Shown here: positions 10,535 to 19,535 of the stretch, one piece after another
How the letters are laid out: each line of letters begins with the position of its first letter
Numbering within the stretch: position 1 is the first letter of the stretch
DNA from: Betaproteobacteria bacterium
Lineage (GTDB): Bacteria > Pseudomonadota > Gammaproteobacteria > Burkholderiales > SG8-41
Assembly: GCA_025363575.1 (NCBI GenBank)
Contig: JANYDM010000058.1
Location: 42,751 to 106,750 of the forward strand
Reading direction: 5' to 3'
Length of the DNA: 64,000 nt
The notes under the pieces: generated by a model
Told to the model about the DNA's origin: nothing
Seen by the model: the letters and a program-made list of their open reading frames with translations, nothing else
Database searches by the model: none
Position numbers and translations under genes: made by a program

Positions 10535-11821
10535 ATGAAATTACTCGTGATCGGCGGTGGCGGCCGCGAGCACGCGCTCGCGTGGAAGCTCGCGCGGTCG
10601 CCGCGCGTGTCCAAAGTGTTCGTGGCGCCCGGTAATGCCGGCACGGAGTGCGAAGACGGCGTCGAAAACGTTGCCCTAACTGATCACGCGAAGCTCATTG
10701 AGTTCGCGCGCAAGGAGCAGATCGCGTTGACGGTCGTGGGACCGGAAGCGCCGCTGGCGGCTGGCATCGTCGACGCGTTTCAAACGGCGGGGCTGCGCAT
10801 CTTCGGCCCGACGCAGCGCGCCGCGCAACTCGAGAGTTCCAAGGATTTTGCCAAGGCGTTCATGCAGCGCCACGGCATTCCGACCGCAGCCCATCAGACG
10901 TTCACCGACGCACAGGCCGCGCATCGGTACATAGAGCAGCGCGGCGCGCCCATCGTCATCAAAGCGGACGGTCTAGCGGCGGGCAAGGGCGTGGTCGTCG
11001 CGACCGCCCTTGAGCAGGCCCATGATGCGGTCGACATGATGCTGGTCGGCAACAAAATGGGTGCAGCCGGCAGTCGTGTCGTAATCGAAGATTTTCTCGA
11101 CGGCGAAGAGGCGAGTTTTATCGTAATGGTCGACGGACGTCACGCGCTGGCGCTTGCCACCAGCCAGGACCACAAGCGTTTGCAGGACGGCGACGCGGGA
11201 CCGAATACCGGCGGCATGGGTGCGTACTCGCCGGCGCCCGTCGTGACGCCGAGCGTGCATGCGAAAGTCATGCGCGAAGTGATCAAGCCGGCGATTGCGG
11301 GCATGGCCGCCGAGGGCACGCCGTTTGTCGGCTTCCTGTATGCCGGCTTGATGATAGGCAAAAGCGGGCAGGTGCACGTCGTCGAATTCAATTGCCGCCT
11401 CGGTGACCCGGAAACCCAGCCCATCATCCTGCGCTTGAAAAGCGACTTGCTGACATTGCTCGATCACGCGCTCGCCGGGAGCTTGGACCAAGCCGAAGCA
11501 GAATGGGACACGCGCGCGGCGCTGGGCGTTGTCCTTGCCGCGCACGGCTATCCGGATGCGCCGCGCAAAGGCGATGTCATCAGCGGCCTGCCCGTTGTAA
11601 ACGCGGCAGCAGCCGACGACTACCACGTGTTTCACTCCGGCACCGCGCTCGAAGGCGGAGCGGTGGTCGCAAGCGGCGGCCGTGTGCTGTGCGTTACGGC
11701 GCTTGGACACAACGTGAAGACCGCGCAGCGGCGTACTTACGAAGTCGCTGAGCCAATACGCTTCGACGGCATGCAGATGCGGCACGACATCGGGCACCGC
11801 GCAACACAGAAGCGGCCCTGA
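10535..11821 (+). CDS. purD: Phosphoribosylamine-glycine ligase
   Basis: ATP-grasp ligase making GAR, step two of purine synthesis. It is 428 aa, the normal length. The N-terminal motif MKLLVIGGGGREHALAWKLA is diagnostic. The ATP-grasp segment VIKADGLAAGKGVVVA and the metal-binding end of the fold (VVEFNCRLGDPETQ) are intact. It lies between purH and hemF on the same strand. Confidence 0.97.
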   Translation: MKLLVIGGGGREHALAWKLARSPRVSKVFVAPGNAGTECEDGVENVALTDHAKLIEFARKEQIALTVVGPEAPLAAGIVDAFQTAGLRIFGPTQRAAQLESSKDFAKAFMQRHGIPTAAHQTFTDAQAAHRYIEQRGAPIVIKADGLAAGKGVVVATALEQAHDAVDMMLVGNKMGAAGSRVVIEDFLDGEEASFIVMVDGRHALALATSQDHKRLQDGDAGPNTGGMGAYSPAPVVTPSVHAKVMREVIKPAIAGMAAEGTPFVGFLYAGLMIGKSGQVHVVEFNCRLGDPETQPIILRLKSDLLTLLDHALAGSLDQAEAEWDTRAALGVVLAAHGYPDAPRKGDVISGLPVVNAAAADDYHVFHSGTALEGGAVVASGGRVLCVTALGHNVKTAQRRTYEVAEPIRFDGMQMRHDIGHRATQKRP

Positions 11822-11870
11822 GCCGGCGCAAACTGCGATGCGCGCGGCATGAAAAACACTGGCTGACGCA

Positions 11871-12797
11871 ATGCGCGCACCCCAGTCAGTCCCGGACGTC
11901 GAGGCCGTCAAAAGTTATCTGGCCGGCTTGCAGAACAGCATCGTCACGCGGCTCGCCGCGGTCGACGGCAAGTCTTTTCGCACCGACGAATGGAAACGTT
12001 CTGAAGGCGGTGGCGGTGTCAGCCGCGTAATCGAAGAAGGCGGTATCTTCGAGCGCGGCGGTGTGAATTTCTCGCACGTGACGGGCAAGGCCCTGCCGCC
12101 TGCTGCCACCGCGTCGCGTCCGGAACTCGCGGGGCGCAGTTGGGAAGCGCTCGGCGTTTCGCTCGTATTGCATCCGCGCAATCCGTTCGCACCGACCGTG
12201 CACATGAATGTGCGGTTTTTTGCCGCTTACGCGCCGGACAACGGCGCCGCGGCGGTCTGGTGGTTCGGCGGCGGCATGGATCTGACGCCCTACTTCGGAT
12301 TCACCGACGATGCCGTGCATTTTCATGCCAGCTGCCGCGATGCGCTCTCGCCTTTCGGGGCGACCTGCCATGCGCGCTACAAAAAGTGGTGCGACGATTA
12401 TTTCTATCTCAAGCACCGGGCGGAGCCGCGCGGCATCGGCGGAATTTTCTTCGATGATCTGAACGCGCCCGATTTCGCCACCTGCTTCCGGTTGCAGCAA
12501 AGCGTCGGCGATCATTTTCTGGACGCTTATATGCCGATACTCGAGCGCCGCAAAGACCTGGCGTACGGCGAGCGTGAGCGTGACTGGCAGGCCTATCGCC
12601 GCGGTCGTTATGTTGAATTCAACCTGGTGTGGGATCGCGGCACGCTGTTCGGGCTGCAATCGGGCGGCCGCACCGAATCGATACTGATGTCGCTGCCGCC
12701 GCTCGTCAAATGGCGCTACGACTGGCATCCGGCGCCCGGCACCGCGGAAGCGGCTTTGCTCAGCGAGTTCCTTACCGGCAAGGATTGGCTCGCGTAG
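11871..12797 (+). CDS. hemF: Aerobic coproporphyrinogen-III oxidase
   Basis: Oxygen-dependent oxidative decarboxylation of coproporphyrinogen III to protoporphyrinogen IX in haem synthesis. The 308-aa protein has the HemF signatures [18 protein letters not shown] and MNVRFFAAY, and [15 protein letters not shown] followed by FHASCRDA. The presence of hemF suggests aerobic growth. It starts 49 bases after purD. Confidence 0.96.
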   Translation: MRAPQSVPDVEAVKSYLAGLQNSIVTRLAAVDGKSFRTDEWKRSEGGGGVSRVIEEGGIFERGGVNFSHVTGKALPPAATASRPELAGRSWEALGVSLVLHPRNPFAPTVHMNVRFFAAYAPDNGAAAVWWFGGGMDLTPYFGFTDDAVHFHASCRDALSPFGATCHARYKKWCDDYFYLKHRAEPRGIGGIFFDDLNAPDFATCFRLQQSVGDHFLDAYMPILERRKDLAYGERERDWQAYRRGRYVEFNLVWDRGTLFGLQSGGRTESILMSLPPLVKWRYDWHPAPGTAEAALLSEFLTGKDWLA

Positions 12798-12819
12798 GCA
12801 GCAGCCAGGGCGCGCACCG

Positions 12820-13353
12820 ATGTTTGCATTGTCACGCGCCGGCGTTCTCTTCCGCACGATCGTTTGCACAGTAGGGTGGGCCTTCTGTATGGCGGAGGCC
12901 GCCGAATTACCGTGGCGGGTCCGCATGGACGGCTTCGGCCCGATCCGCGTGGGCATGACGCGGGTGCAGGCAGAACGCGCGGCGGGTTTGCCGTTAAGCG
13001 ACGATCGCGCCGTTAGCGGCGCTTATTGTTACTACCTCGATTTCACGCGCGGGGTCACGGGCGTTGCAATCATGTTTACGGAGGGCAGAATAGCGCGCGT
13101 GGATGTCCTCGCCGCGGGCTATGCAACACTTTCAGGTGCCCGCATCGGCGATACGGAAACACGCTTGCGCGACCTCTACGGCGGGCGCGCGCAATTCAGT
13201 CCGCATAAATACCTGGGAAGCAGCGGCAATTACGTCACGATAGTCTCTGCCAATGGCCGCTATGCCGTGCAATTCGAGACGCATCACGGGCGTATCACAC
13301 GCTATCGTGCAGGCAGGTTTCCGGAAGTAGGTCTGGTCGAAGGTTGCAATTAG
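12820..13353 (+). CDS. Small exported protein of unknown function
   Basis: Not recognised by name. The 177-aa product has a hydrophobic N-terminus (ALSRAGVLFRTIVCTVGWAF, then MAEAAELPW), compatible with a signal peptide cleaved near residue 29. The mature part has two similar short motifs, IRVGMTRVQAERAAGLPL (about 43-60) and ARIGDTETRLRDLYGG (about 107-122). The G-(M/D)-T repeats recall the BamE/SmpA-like fold, but this is by eye only. Three cysteines remain after the signal region (two in the middle, one near the C-terminus). It starts 22 bases after hemF, so it may be read through from that gene. Confidence 0.7.
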   Translation: MFALSRAGVLFRTIVCTVGWAFCMAEAAELPWRVRMDGFGPIRVGMTRVQAERAAGLPLSDDRAVSGAYCYYLDFTRGVTGVAIMFTEGRIARVDVLAAGYATLSGARIGDTETRLRDLYGGRAQFSPHKYLGSSGNYVTIVSANGRYAVQFETHHGRITRYRAGRFPEVGLVEGCN

Positions 13354-13548
13354 TCCTACAAGAGCAGCTGCAACCCAGTCGGAAGTCGACGCCCGCGCGT
13401 TTGATTGCGAATCTGCTTTCGACGGTGTAACGTGCGAAAAAAGGGCGGCGTGCACGTTTTCAGCAGCATTAAACGGCTGACGTCACACTGGATTGCACAA
13501 TAAACAGGGAGTGGCGGCGGCTGCGGCGTAGTGCTCCAGCGCCGTGGT
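13354..13548. other. Intergenic region ahead of the aryl polyene cluster
   Basis: No gene is seen in these 195 bases. The region must hold the cluster's main promoter unless it is read through from hemF. The best guess is CTGACG around 13470-13475 with TAAACA near 13500, which is weak. GGGAG at 13507-13511 lies too far from ATG 13549 to be its ribosome site. Confidence 0.4.
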
Positions 13549-14244
13549 ATGAACTGCAAAATTCCAATTGCCAGCTGGGCAGTGTGGGGCGATGAGTGCG
13601 CGCCTTCCGCAATCGCAAATCAGAGCGCGCCCGACGTGCGCTTCGTCGACCCGATATTGCGGCGGCGCCTGAATCCTCTGGCAAGAATGGGGCTGCATGT
13701 GGCGCATGCATGCGCCGCCGGCAGCGCGCCAGTGCGACTGGTATATGGATCACGCCATGGCGACCTGCGTTGCACGACGCAGCTACTGGAGGAACTGGCC
13801 ACCGGCGAGCCGCTGTCACCTACGGTATTTAGCTTGTCCGTGCTCAACGCCACCGGGGGGCTGTGGTCTATCATCCGTCGCGACCATTCTCCAGGCACGG
13901 CGGTTTCGGCCGCGGAAGAAACATTCGGTTTCGCGCTGCTCGAGGCAGCGACCCAGTGCGCATGCAATCCGGCGGAAACTGTGCTGATGATATACGCGGA
14001 CGAACCGGTGCCCCCGCCGTATCGCCGCTACATTCCCGGCAAGGAAACCGCGCACGCAGTCGGGGTGCTGCTGCGGGCCGACGCTAAACTGGTGATCGAA
14101 TGCGAGACGGCCGCCGCGGATTCGGGTGCTGAAACGCTGCCACAATCGCTGGCTTTCACGCGCTGGCTCGCCGGCGAATGCGCGCAAGCAGTATCGTGGC
14201 GCGGGCCCGACCGCAGTTGGCGCTGGCGGCGGCTCGATGATTAA
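13549..14244 (+). CDS. apeC: Chain-length-factor-like ketosynthase homologue (ApeC type)
   Basis: A 231-aa half-size ketosynthase-fold protein. It lacks the nucleophilic Cys; the region PTVFSLSVLNATGGLWSIIR takes that place, and no paired His motifs are seen. ApeC of E. coli forms a heterodimer with ketosynthase ApeO and acts as a chain-length factor. I chose ATG 13549 (MNCKIPIASWAVWGDE), since family members begin with a similar IxxWxAW segment; a GTG six codons upstream is possible. The 3' end overlaps the next gene by eight bases. Confidence 0.85.
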   Translation: MNCKIPIASWAVWGDECAPSAIANQSAPDVRFVDPILRRRLNPLARMGLHVAHACAAGSAPVRLVYGSRHGDLRCTTQLLEELATGEPLSPTVFSLSVLNATGGLWSIIRRDHSPGTAVSAAEETFGFALLEAATQCACNPAETVLMIYADEPVPPPYRRYIPGKETAHAVGVLLRADAKLVIECETAAADSGAETLPQSLAFTRWLAGECAQAVSWRGPDRSWRWRRLDD

Positions 14245-15028
14245 TCTCAACTACTACTGGCGTCTTGCCGTGACGGCCTCATGCTTCGCGGGTTTCGGCG
14301 TCGTCGGCCTCATGCTGACACTGCTCGTCTTTCCCTCGATGCGCGTCCTGCCCGGCGGCTCGCGCAGTCGCGCGTCGCGTGCGCAGTGGATGGTGCACAA
14401 GAGCTTCGCGGCCATGGTGTGGACGCTGCGCACGTTCGGTGCGATGCGCCTCGAGGTCAGGCGCGGCGAAAATCTCCGTGACTGCGGCGGCGCGCTGGTG
14501 ATTGCAAACCATCCGACCATACTCGACATCGTGGTCATTTGTTCGATCATGCCGAACGTATGCTGCGTCGTCAAAAGTGGCGCGTGGCGCAACCCGTTCA
14601 TGCGCGGCGTCGTGCGCGCCGCGGGCTACATCGACAATTCGACCGCCGATTCGCTGATCGACGACTGCGCGGCGCAGCTTGCCGCCGGCACGCCGCTGGT
14701 CATTTTTCCGGAGGGCACACGGACACGAGCGGGGCGGCCGCTCAGGTTCCTGCGCGGCGCCGCGTATGTCGCATTGCGCAGCAATTGCCGCTTGCTGCCG
14801 GTGGTGATTCGCTGTGATCCGCCGACTTTGAGCAAAGGGGAAAAGTGGTATCGTATCCCGGCACGGTCGTTTCACTATAAAGTCGACGTGCAAAGCCCGC
14901 TGCGAATTGAGGAGATGATTGATCCGGCGGCACCGCCGGCGATCGCCGCCCGCCAGCTGACAGCGGCGCTCGAGCGCTATTTCACGAAGGAAGTCGCTGG
15001 CTATGGAAATGCTGAAGTCGGAAATTAA
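14237..15028 (+). CDS. apeD: 1-acyl-glycerol-3-phosphate-type acyltransferase (ApeD type)
   Basis: A 263-aa membrane-associated LPLAT acyltransferase. One N-terminal transmembrane segment lies at about residues 8-32 (LAVTASCFAGFGVVGLMLTL). The HX4D catalytic motif is NHPTILD (about 93-99) and the second acyltransferase block is FPEGTRTR (about 158-165). It is thought to transfer the finished polyene to its lipid/glycolipid anchor. ATG 14237 overlaps the apeC end by eight bases; a longer reading from 14126 would lie inside apeC and is not family-like. Confidence 0.87.
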   Translation: MINLNYYWRLAVTASCFAGFGVVGLMLTLLVFPSMRVLPGGSRSRASRAQWMVHKSFAAMVWTLRTFGAMRLEVRRGENLRDCGGALVIANHPTILDIVVICSIMPNVCCVVKSGAWRNPFMRGVVRAAGYIDNSTADSLIDDCAAQLAAGTPLVIFPEGTRTRAGRPLRFLRGAAYVALRSNCRLLPVVIRCDPPTLSKGEKWYRIPARSFHYKVDVQSPLRIEEMIDPAAPPAIAARQLTAALERYFTKEVAGYGNAEVGN

Positions 15029-15269
15029 GCAGCTGCTTATCGATACGCTGGACCTGGAGGATCTCAACCTGCAGGACATTGCGGATGATATGGCGCTCTT
15101 CGGCGACGAGGGACTGGGCCTCGATTCCATCGACGCGCTCGAGCTCGGCGTGGCGCTGCGCAAGAAATACCGTCTGCAGTTCGAGGCCGGCGACGCCGGC
15201 ATCCGCGATTATTTCCGGACCGTCAACAGCCTCGCCGAACTGGTGCGCAGCAGGCGCAACGACGGCTGA
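15003..15269 (+). CDS. apeE: Acyl carrier protein 1 (ApeE type)
   Basis: An 88-aa acidic carrier protein with the phosphopantetheine site in GLGLDSIDALELG (Ser42). It carries the growing polyene as a thioester. The start overlaps the acyltransferase by 26 bases. Two ACPs in tandem are characteristic of APE clusters; this one has the longer loop and the GLGLDSI form typical of ApeE. Confidence 0.9.
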   Translation: MEMLKSEIKQLLIDTLDLEDLNLQDIADDMALFGDEGLGLDSIDALELGVALRKKYRLQFEAGDAGIRDYFRTVNSLAELVRSRRNDG

Positions 15270-15300
15270 ACAGCGGCAGCGGCAAACAGGAGACTGGATA

Positions 15301-15546
15301 GTGACCGAGGAAGAAATACTTGCAAAGCTCAAGGAGATCCTGCGCGATGCGTTCGAGATCGATCCATCCGCGGTGACTTCGCAGGCAAACCTGTACGAAG
15401 AGCTCGGTTTGGACAGCATCGATGCGGTAGACCTCGCGATCAAGCTGCAGGAGATGACCGGCAAGCGGATCAAGCCGGAGAACTTCAAGGGCGTGCGCAC
15501 GGTCGGCGACGTAATCGGCGTAGTGCGTACGCTGCTCGCCAGCTGA
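15301..15546 (+). CDS. apeF: Acyl carrier protein 2 (ApeF type)
   Basis: An 81-aa carrier protein with phosphopantetheine Ser39 in ELGLDSIDAVDLA. The start is GTG at 15301 (TEEEILAKLKEIL), preceded by AGGAGA eight to ten bases upstream. The only ATG upstream in this frame lies inside the apeE gene and would add unrelated residues. It is distinct from ACP1 in sequence, suggesting separate roles for the two carriers (starter loading and extension), though which does which cannot be read here. Confidence 0.9.
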   Translation: MTEEEILAKLKEILRDAFEIDPSAVTSQANLYEELGLDSIDAVDLAIKLQEMTGKRIKPENFKGVRTVGDVIGVVRTLLAS

Positions 15547-15548
15547 TC

Positions 15549-16130
15549 GTGACAGTCGCTGCATCCATCAACGGCGCGAAAGTCGCTCGCTCCCTGTTAT
15601 GGGCCGTCTATCCATTTGTCGTTTTTTTCAGTCTCGACGTAGTCGAGCCGCGCGTGCTCGGCCTGCTGTTGCTGTTGCTGCTCGTGCTGCGGCACTTCGA
15701 CCGGGCGCAGCGCTTTTTGCGCAGTCTCGGTTGGACGAGCTACGCCGTTCTGGCGGCCCTTGCAGCGCTTGCCGTCGGCGTCATGGCGACCAATAGCGAG
15801 CAGTTGCTGCGGCTCTACCCGGCTGCCATCAATCTCGGCATGCTGCTGCTGTTCGGGTTGTCGTTGCGGCAGCCGCCGTCCATGATCGAGCGCTTTGCGC
15901 GGCTGCACCAGCCGCAGCTCACGCCGGCGGACATCCGCTATACGCGACAGGTGACCCGCATCTGGTGCCTGTTCTTCGTCGCCAACGGCGCGCTGGCGGC
16001 GTACACCGCAGTGCTGGGCTCGCGCGAGCTGTGGGTGCTCTATAACGGACTCATCGCTTACGTGCTGATCGGCGCGCTGCTCGGTGGCGAATGGATCTAC
16101 CGGCGTCATTTACGGCCCGGCCGTGTCTGA
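15549..16130 (+). CDS. apeG: COG4648-type membrane protein (ApeG type)
   Basis: A 193-aa integral membrane protein starting at GTG 15549, two bases after the apeF stop. Hydrophobic segments are seen at about 18-45, 62-80, 90-105, 140-158 and 163-180 (for example VLGLLLLLLLVLRHF and YAVLAALAALAVGV). Proteins of this type sit next to the ACPs in APE loci; their biochemical role is not established as far as I know. Its end overlaps the ligase gene by eight bases. Confidence 0.82.
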   Translation: MTVAASINGAKVARSLLWAVYPFVVFFSLDVVEPRVLGLLLLLLLVLRHFDRAQRFLRSLGWTSYAVLAALAALAVGVMATNSEQLLRLYPAAINLGMLLLFGLSLRQPPSMIERFARLHQPQLTPADIRYTRQVTRIWCLFFVANGALAAYTAVLGSRELWVLYNGLIAYVLIGALLGGEWIYRRHLRPGRV

Positions 16131-17862
16131 CGCTGCCTGGCTGCCGCTGCACCGGCTGCTCGTTGATGGCCGCGCCGCGGACTATCCAGTCTGCATCGGA
16201 GACGCGGGCGCCGTCGACTGGCGCACCTTTTCCACGCGCGTCGCAGAGCTGGCCGCTCTCTTTGCGCGCCGCGACGAGCAGCGCTGGGCGCTCGCGTGCG
16301 CGGACCCGTTTGAATTTTGCTGCGTTCTGTTCGGTCTGTGGCATGCCGGGCGCCGGCCCGTAGTGCCGGCGAATTTTCAGCCGGGCACGCTGGCGACGAC
16401 GTTGCGGGCCGTAGATGCCGCGGTGGTCGATGAAATCCTCCGCCCGGTATTGAGCATGGCCAGCGCGCCGGTCGTGACAAGCACTTCTGCGATTAACGGC
16501 GGCGAACACCCACTTGCACCGCTCGACGCGCACGCCATCGCGCTCGAGCTCTTTACGTCCGGCAGCACCGGCGAGCCGAAGTGCGTAAGTAAATCGGTGG
16601 CCCAGCTCGAAAATGAAATCGCCGTGCACGAATCGCTTTGGGGCAGGGCGACCGGCGCGGCGCTGGTGGCCGCCACGGTTCCGCACCACCATATCTACGG
16701 CTTGCTGTTTCGCCTCTTATGGCCACTGGCCGCCGGACGCCGCTTTGACACCGCAATGCTGGGCGATCCTGGCGAACTGCAGGCGCGCCTGACGAAATGG
16801 CGGGACGTCGTAGTGATGTCCAGCCCCGCAATGCTGGCGCGTTTGCCGGGATTGATTGCCCTTACGTCGTTGCGTCCTGCCCCGAAATATTTTTTCTCGT
16901 CCGGCGGACCGTTGACGGCAGCGGCGGCCGCCGAATTCCGCGAGCAGCTCGGGCAGGCGCCGACGGAAATCTTTGGCAGCACCGAAAGTGGCGGCATCGC
17001 GTGGCGCCGTCAGGGGCCCGATGATGCGGCGTGGACGCCGCTGCCCGGCGTGAAGGTCGATCTCTGCCCGGACGGCGCGCTGGAGGTGAGTTCGCCCTTT
17101 CTTGCCGATCCGCGGCCGTTGCGCATGGACGATGCGGCTGCAATCCAGGCGGACGGGCGCTTCTTCCTTAAAGGCCGGCTCGACGCAGTGGTCAAAATCG
17201 AAGGCAAGCGGCTGTCGCTTGCCGCCATGAGCGAGCGGCTTCGCCAGCACGAGTGGGTAGGCGATGCCGCCGCGACCGCGCTGACGGGCGCGCGCGAGAT
17301 GGTGGGCGCGGCTTTGACCTTGAGTGACGCCGGGCAGCACGCGCTCGCGCGCGATGGCGGCCGCAAGGTCAGGCAGGCGCTGCATGCGCATCTCGCGCGC
17401 TGGTTCGATCGCGTGCTGCTGCCGCGACGCTGGAAAATACTCGATACCCTGCCGTACGACGAGCGCGGAAAATTGACGCGCGCGGCGCTTGCGCAGCTGT
17501 TTGATCACGGCGATAAATCACTGCCCGAAATCATCGGTGCGAGCCACGCCGGCGGCCAAACCGTCATCCAACTCAAGATATCTCCCGATCTCGTCTATTT
17601 CGCCGGGCATTTCCCCGGCTTGCCCGTGCTGCCCGGCGTCGTGCAGATTGACTGGGCCATTCGCTTCGCGCGGCGTTACGCGGACGCGGCGGGCGAGTTC
17701 GTCGCGCTCGAGGTAGTCAAATTTCACGCGATCGTGCTGCCCGGCGAGGAGCTCGAGCTGCAATTGCAGCACGCCCCGGGAGGTGACCATGTTAACTTCA
17801 CCTACACGAATGTTGCGCGCAAATTTTCGTCAGGTCGCATAGTGTTCGGGATCGCGCAATGA
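16123..17862 (+). CDS. apeH: AMP-dependent aryl-ACP ligase fused to a FabZ-like dehydratase (ApeH-ApeI)
   Basis: A 579-aa two-domain protein. Residues about 1-460 form an acyl-adenylating ligase with the P-loop FTSGSTGEPKC (144-154), FGSTESGG (about 284-291) and a C-terminal lysine in YDERGKLTR (K450). It would activate the aromatic acid and load it on an ACP. Residues about 463-579 are a hotdog dehydratase with HFPGLPVLPGVVQIDW (His496), as in ApeI, which removes water from 3-hydroxyacyl-ACP. In E. coli the two are separate genes. I use GTG 16123 (eight-base overlap with apeG); GTG 16084 is an alternative. Confidence 0.87.
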   Translation: MSDAAWLPLHRLLVDGRAADYPVCIGDAGAVDWRTFSTRVAELAALFARRDEQRWALACADPFEFCCVLFGLWHAGRRPVVPANFQPGTLATTLRAVDAAVVDEILRPVLSMASAPVVTSTSAINGGEHPLAPLDAHAIALELFTSGSTGEPKCVSKSVAQLENEIAVHESLWGRATGAALVAATVPHHHIYGLLFRLLWPLAAGRRFDTAMLGDPGELQARLTKWRDVVVMSSPAMLARLPGLIALTSLRPAPKYFFSSGGPLTAAAAAEFREQLGQAPTEIFGSTESGGIAWRRQGPDDAAWTPLPGVKVDLCPDGALEVSSPFLADPRPLRMDDAAAIQADGRFFLKGRLDAVVKIEGKRLSLAAMSERLRQHEWVGDAAATALTGAREMVGAALTLSDAGQHALARDGGRKVRQALHAHLARWFDRVLLPRRWKILDTLPYDERGKLTRAALAQLFDHGDKSLPEIIGASHAGGQTVIQLKISPDLVYFAGHFPGLPVLPGVVQIDWAIRFARRYADAAGEFVALEVVKFHAIVLPGEELELQLQHAPGGDHVNFTYTNVARKFSSGRIVFGIAQ

Positions 17863-19535
17863 ATTTTACGCCCTGCCTGCTGGTGCCGGTCTACAACCAT
17901 CCGCACACGGTGAGCGACATGGCGCGCCGCCTGTCTCCTTATGGCGTGCCGATCTTCATGGTCGACGACGGCAGCGACGCGCTGACGCAGGCGGCGCTGG
18001 CTGACGCGACCGCGCGCTGGCCGCTGGTTCGCCTGCTGCGTCTTGAGCACAACCAGGGCAAAGGCGCCGCCGTCATGCACGGTATGCGCGCGGCGTTCGC
18101 CGCCGGCCATAGCCATGCGCTGCAGATCGATGCCGACGGACAGCACGCGACCGCTGACGTCGCGCTTTTTTTCGAGCGCGCCCGCATTCATCCGGATGCC
18201 GTCATCTGCGGCAAGCCGGTGTTTGATGCGTCGATCCCGAAGGCGCGGCTCTACGGGCGCTATATCAATCATTTCTGGGTCTGGGTGGAAACCCTGTCGT
18301 TGGATATTCGCGACGCGATGTGCGGATTCCGGCTCTATCCGCTGGCGGCAACCTGTCGTTTGCTCGATGAGGTTGCCATACCGCGGCGCATGAATTTTGA
18401 CGGTGAAATCGTCGTGCGTCTGTATTGGCGCGGCCTGCCGGTGGAAAACATCGCGACCCGCGTCACGTATCCGCCCGGCAGTGTTTCTCACTTCGACATG
18501 CTGCGCGACAATTTGCGCATAATCGGCAGTCATACGCGTCTAGCCCTTGGCATGCTGCCGCGCCTGCCGTTGCTGCTGGCGCGCAAATTCCGCGCGCGCG
18601 CGCAGTCCAGCCGCCACTGGTCGAAGGTCACGGAACTTGGTACGCGGCTCGGCATCCAGATCGTATTTGCGTGCTACCGGCTGCTGGGCGAGCGCATGGC
18701 GCGCCTGCTGCTGCACCCGGTCGTCGCCTACTATTTTGTCACGCGCGGCGTCGCGCGCGCGGCGTCGCGCCACTACCTGCGCCGACTGGCCGAGTTTTCG
18801 GCCGCTGCACCGCCGACCTGGCGCGACAGCTACCGTCATATGTATGCGTTCGCCGAAAGCGGGCTCGATAAATTCATCGCGTGGGCGGGCCACTTCGACC
18901 CGGCGCGCGCGGTGTTCCCGGCGCGCGCCGAATTCCAGCGCATATTGGACGGCGGGCGCGGCGCAGTGATCGTGGGCTCGCATCTTGGCAATCTGGAATT
19001 GACGCGCGCGCTCGCCGTCGGCGGCCATTCGTCGGCGATCAACGCAGTCATATATACTGACCATGCCATACGCTTCAACGGATTGCTGCAGCAGGCCAAC
19101 GCCGCTTTTGGCGCGAACCTGATTCAGGTCTCGACTTTCGGTCCCGACACCGCAATCAGGCTGCGCGACAAGATCGACCGCGGCGAATTGCTCGTCATTG
19201 TCGGCGATCGCACGCCGCCGGCCGAAAGCGGCAGAATCTGCTATGCGGATTTTCTGGGATGTCGCGCGCCGTTCGCGCAGGGGCCGTTCGTGCTGGCGAG
19301 CCTGCTCGAGTGCCCGGTGTATTTGTTTTTCTGTCTGCGCGATGGCGCGGGTTACCGCGTGTACCTCGAGCACTTCGCGGAGCGCGTGGAGCTGCCGCGA
19401 AGCGAGCGCAGTGCGCGCCTGCAGCAGTATGTAGAGCGTTACGCGCAACGGCTCGAGAGCTATTGCGTCAAGGCGCCCGAGCAATGGTTTAATTTTTACG
19501 ATTTCTGGCGCGTGGAAGCACAGGGAAAAACATGA
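17859..19535 (+). CDS. apeJ: Fused family-2 glycosyltransferase and LpxL-like acyltransferase (ApeJ type)
   Basis: A 558-aa fusion. Residues about 5-230 are a dolichol-phosphate-mannose-synthase-like GT2 domain (FMVDDGSD 33-40; QIDADGQHATAD with DAD 91-93; AMCGFRLY 153-160). Residues about 270-550 are a lysophospholipid-acyltransferase domain related to lipid A acyltransferases, with the catalytic HxxxxE at SHLGNLE (375-380). Such a protein could both glycosylate and acylate the anchor of the polyene at the inner membrane; this is inference from domains. Overlaps its neighbours by four bases each side. Confidence 0.85.
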   Translation: MNFTPCLLVPVYNHPHTVSDMARRLSPYGVPIFMVDDGSDALTQAALADATARWPLVRLLRLEHNQGKGAAVMHGMRAAFAAGHSHALQIDADGQHATADVALFFERARIHPDAVICGKPVFDASIPKARLYGRYINHFWVWVETLSLDIRDAMCGFRLYPLAATCRLLDEVAIPRRMNFDGEIVVRLYWRGLPVENIATRVTYPPGSVSHFDMLRDNLRIIGSHTRLALGMLPRLPLLLARKFRARAQSSRHWSKVTELGTRLGIQIVFACYRLLGERMARLLLHPVVAYYFVTRGVARAASRHYLRRLAEFSAAAPPTWRDSYRHMYAFAESGLDKFIAWAGHFDPARAVFPARAEFQRILDGGRGAVIVGSHLGNLELTRALAVGGHSSAINAVIYTDHAIRFNGLLQQANAAFGANLIQVSTFGPDTAIRLRDKIDRGELLVIVGDRTPPAESGRICYADFLGCRAPFAQGPFVLASLLECPVYLFFCLRDGAGYRVYLEHFAERVELPRSERSARLQQYVERYAQRLESYCVKAPEQWFNFYDFWRVEAQGKT

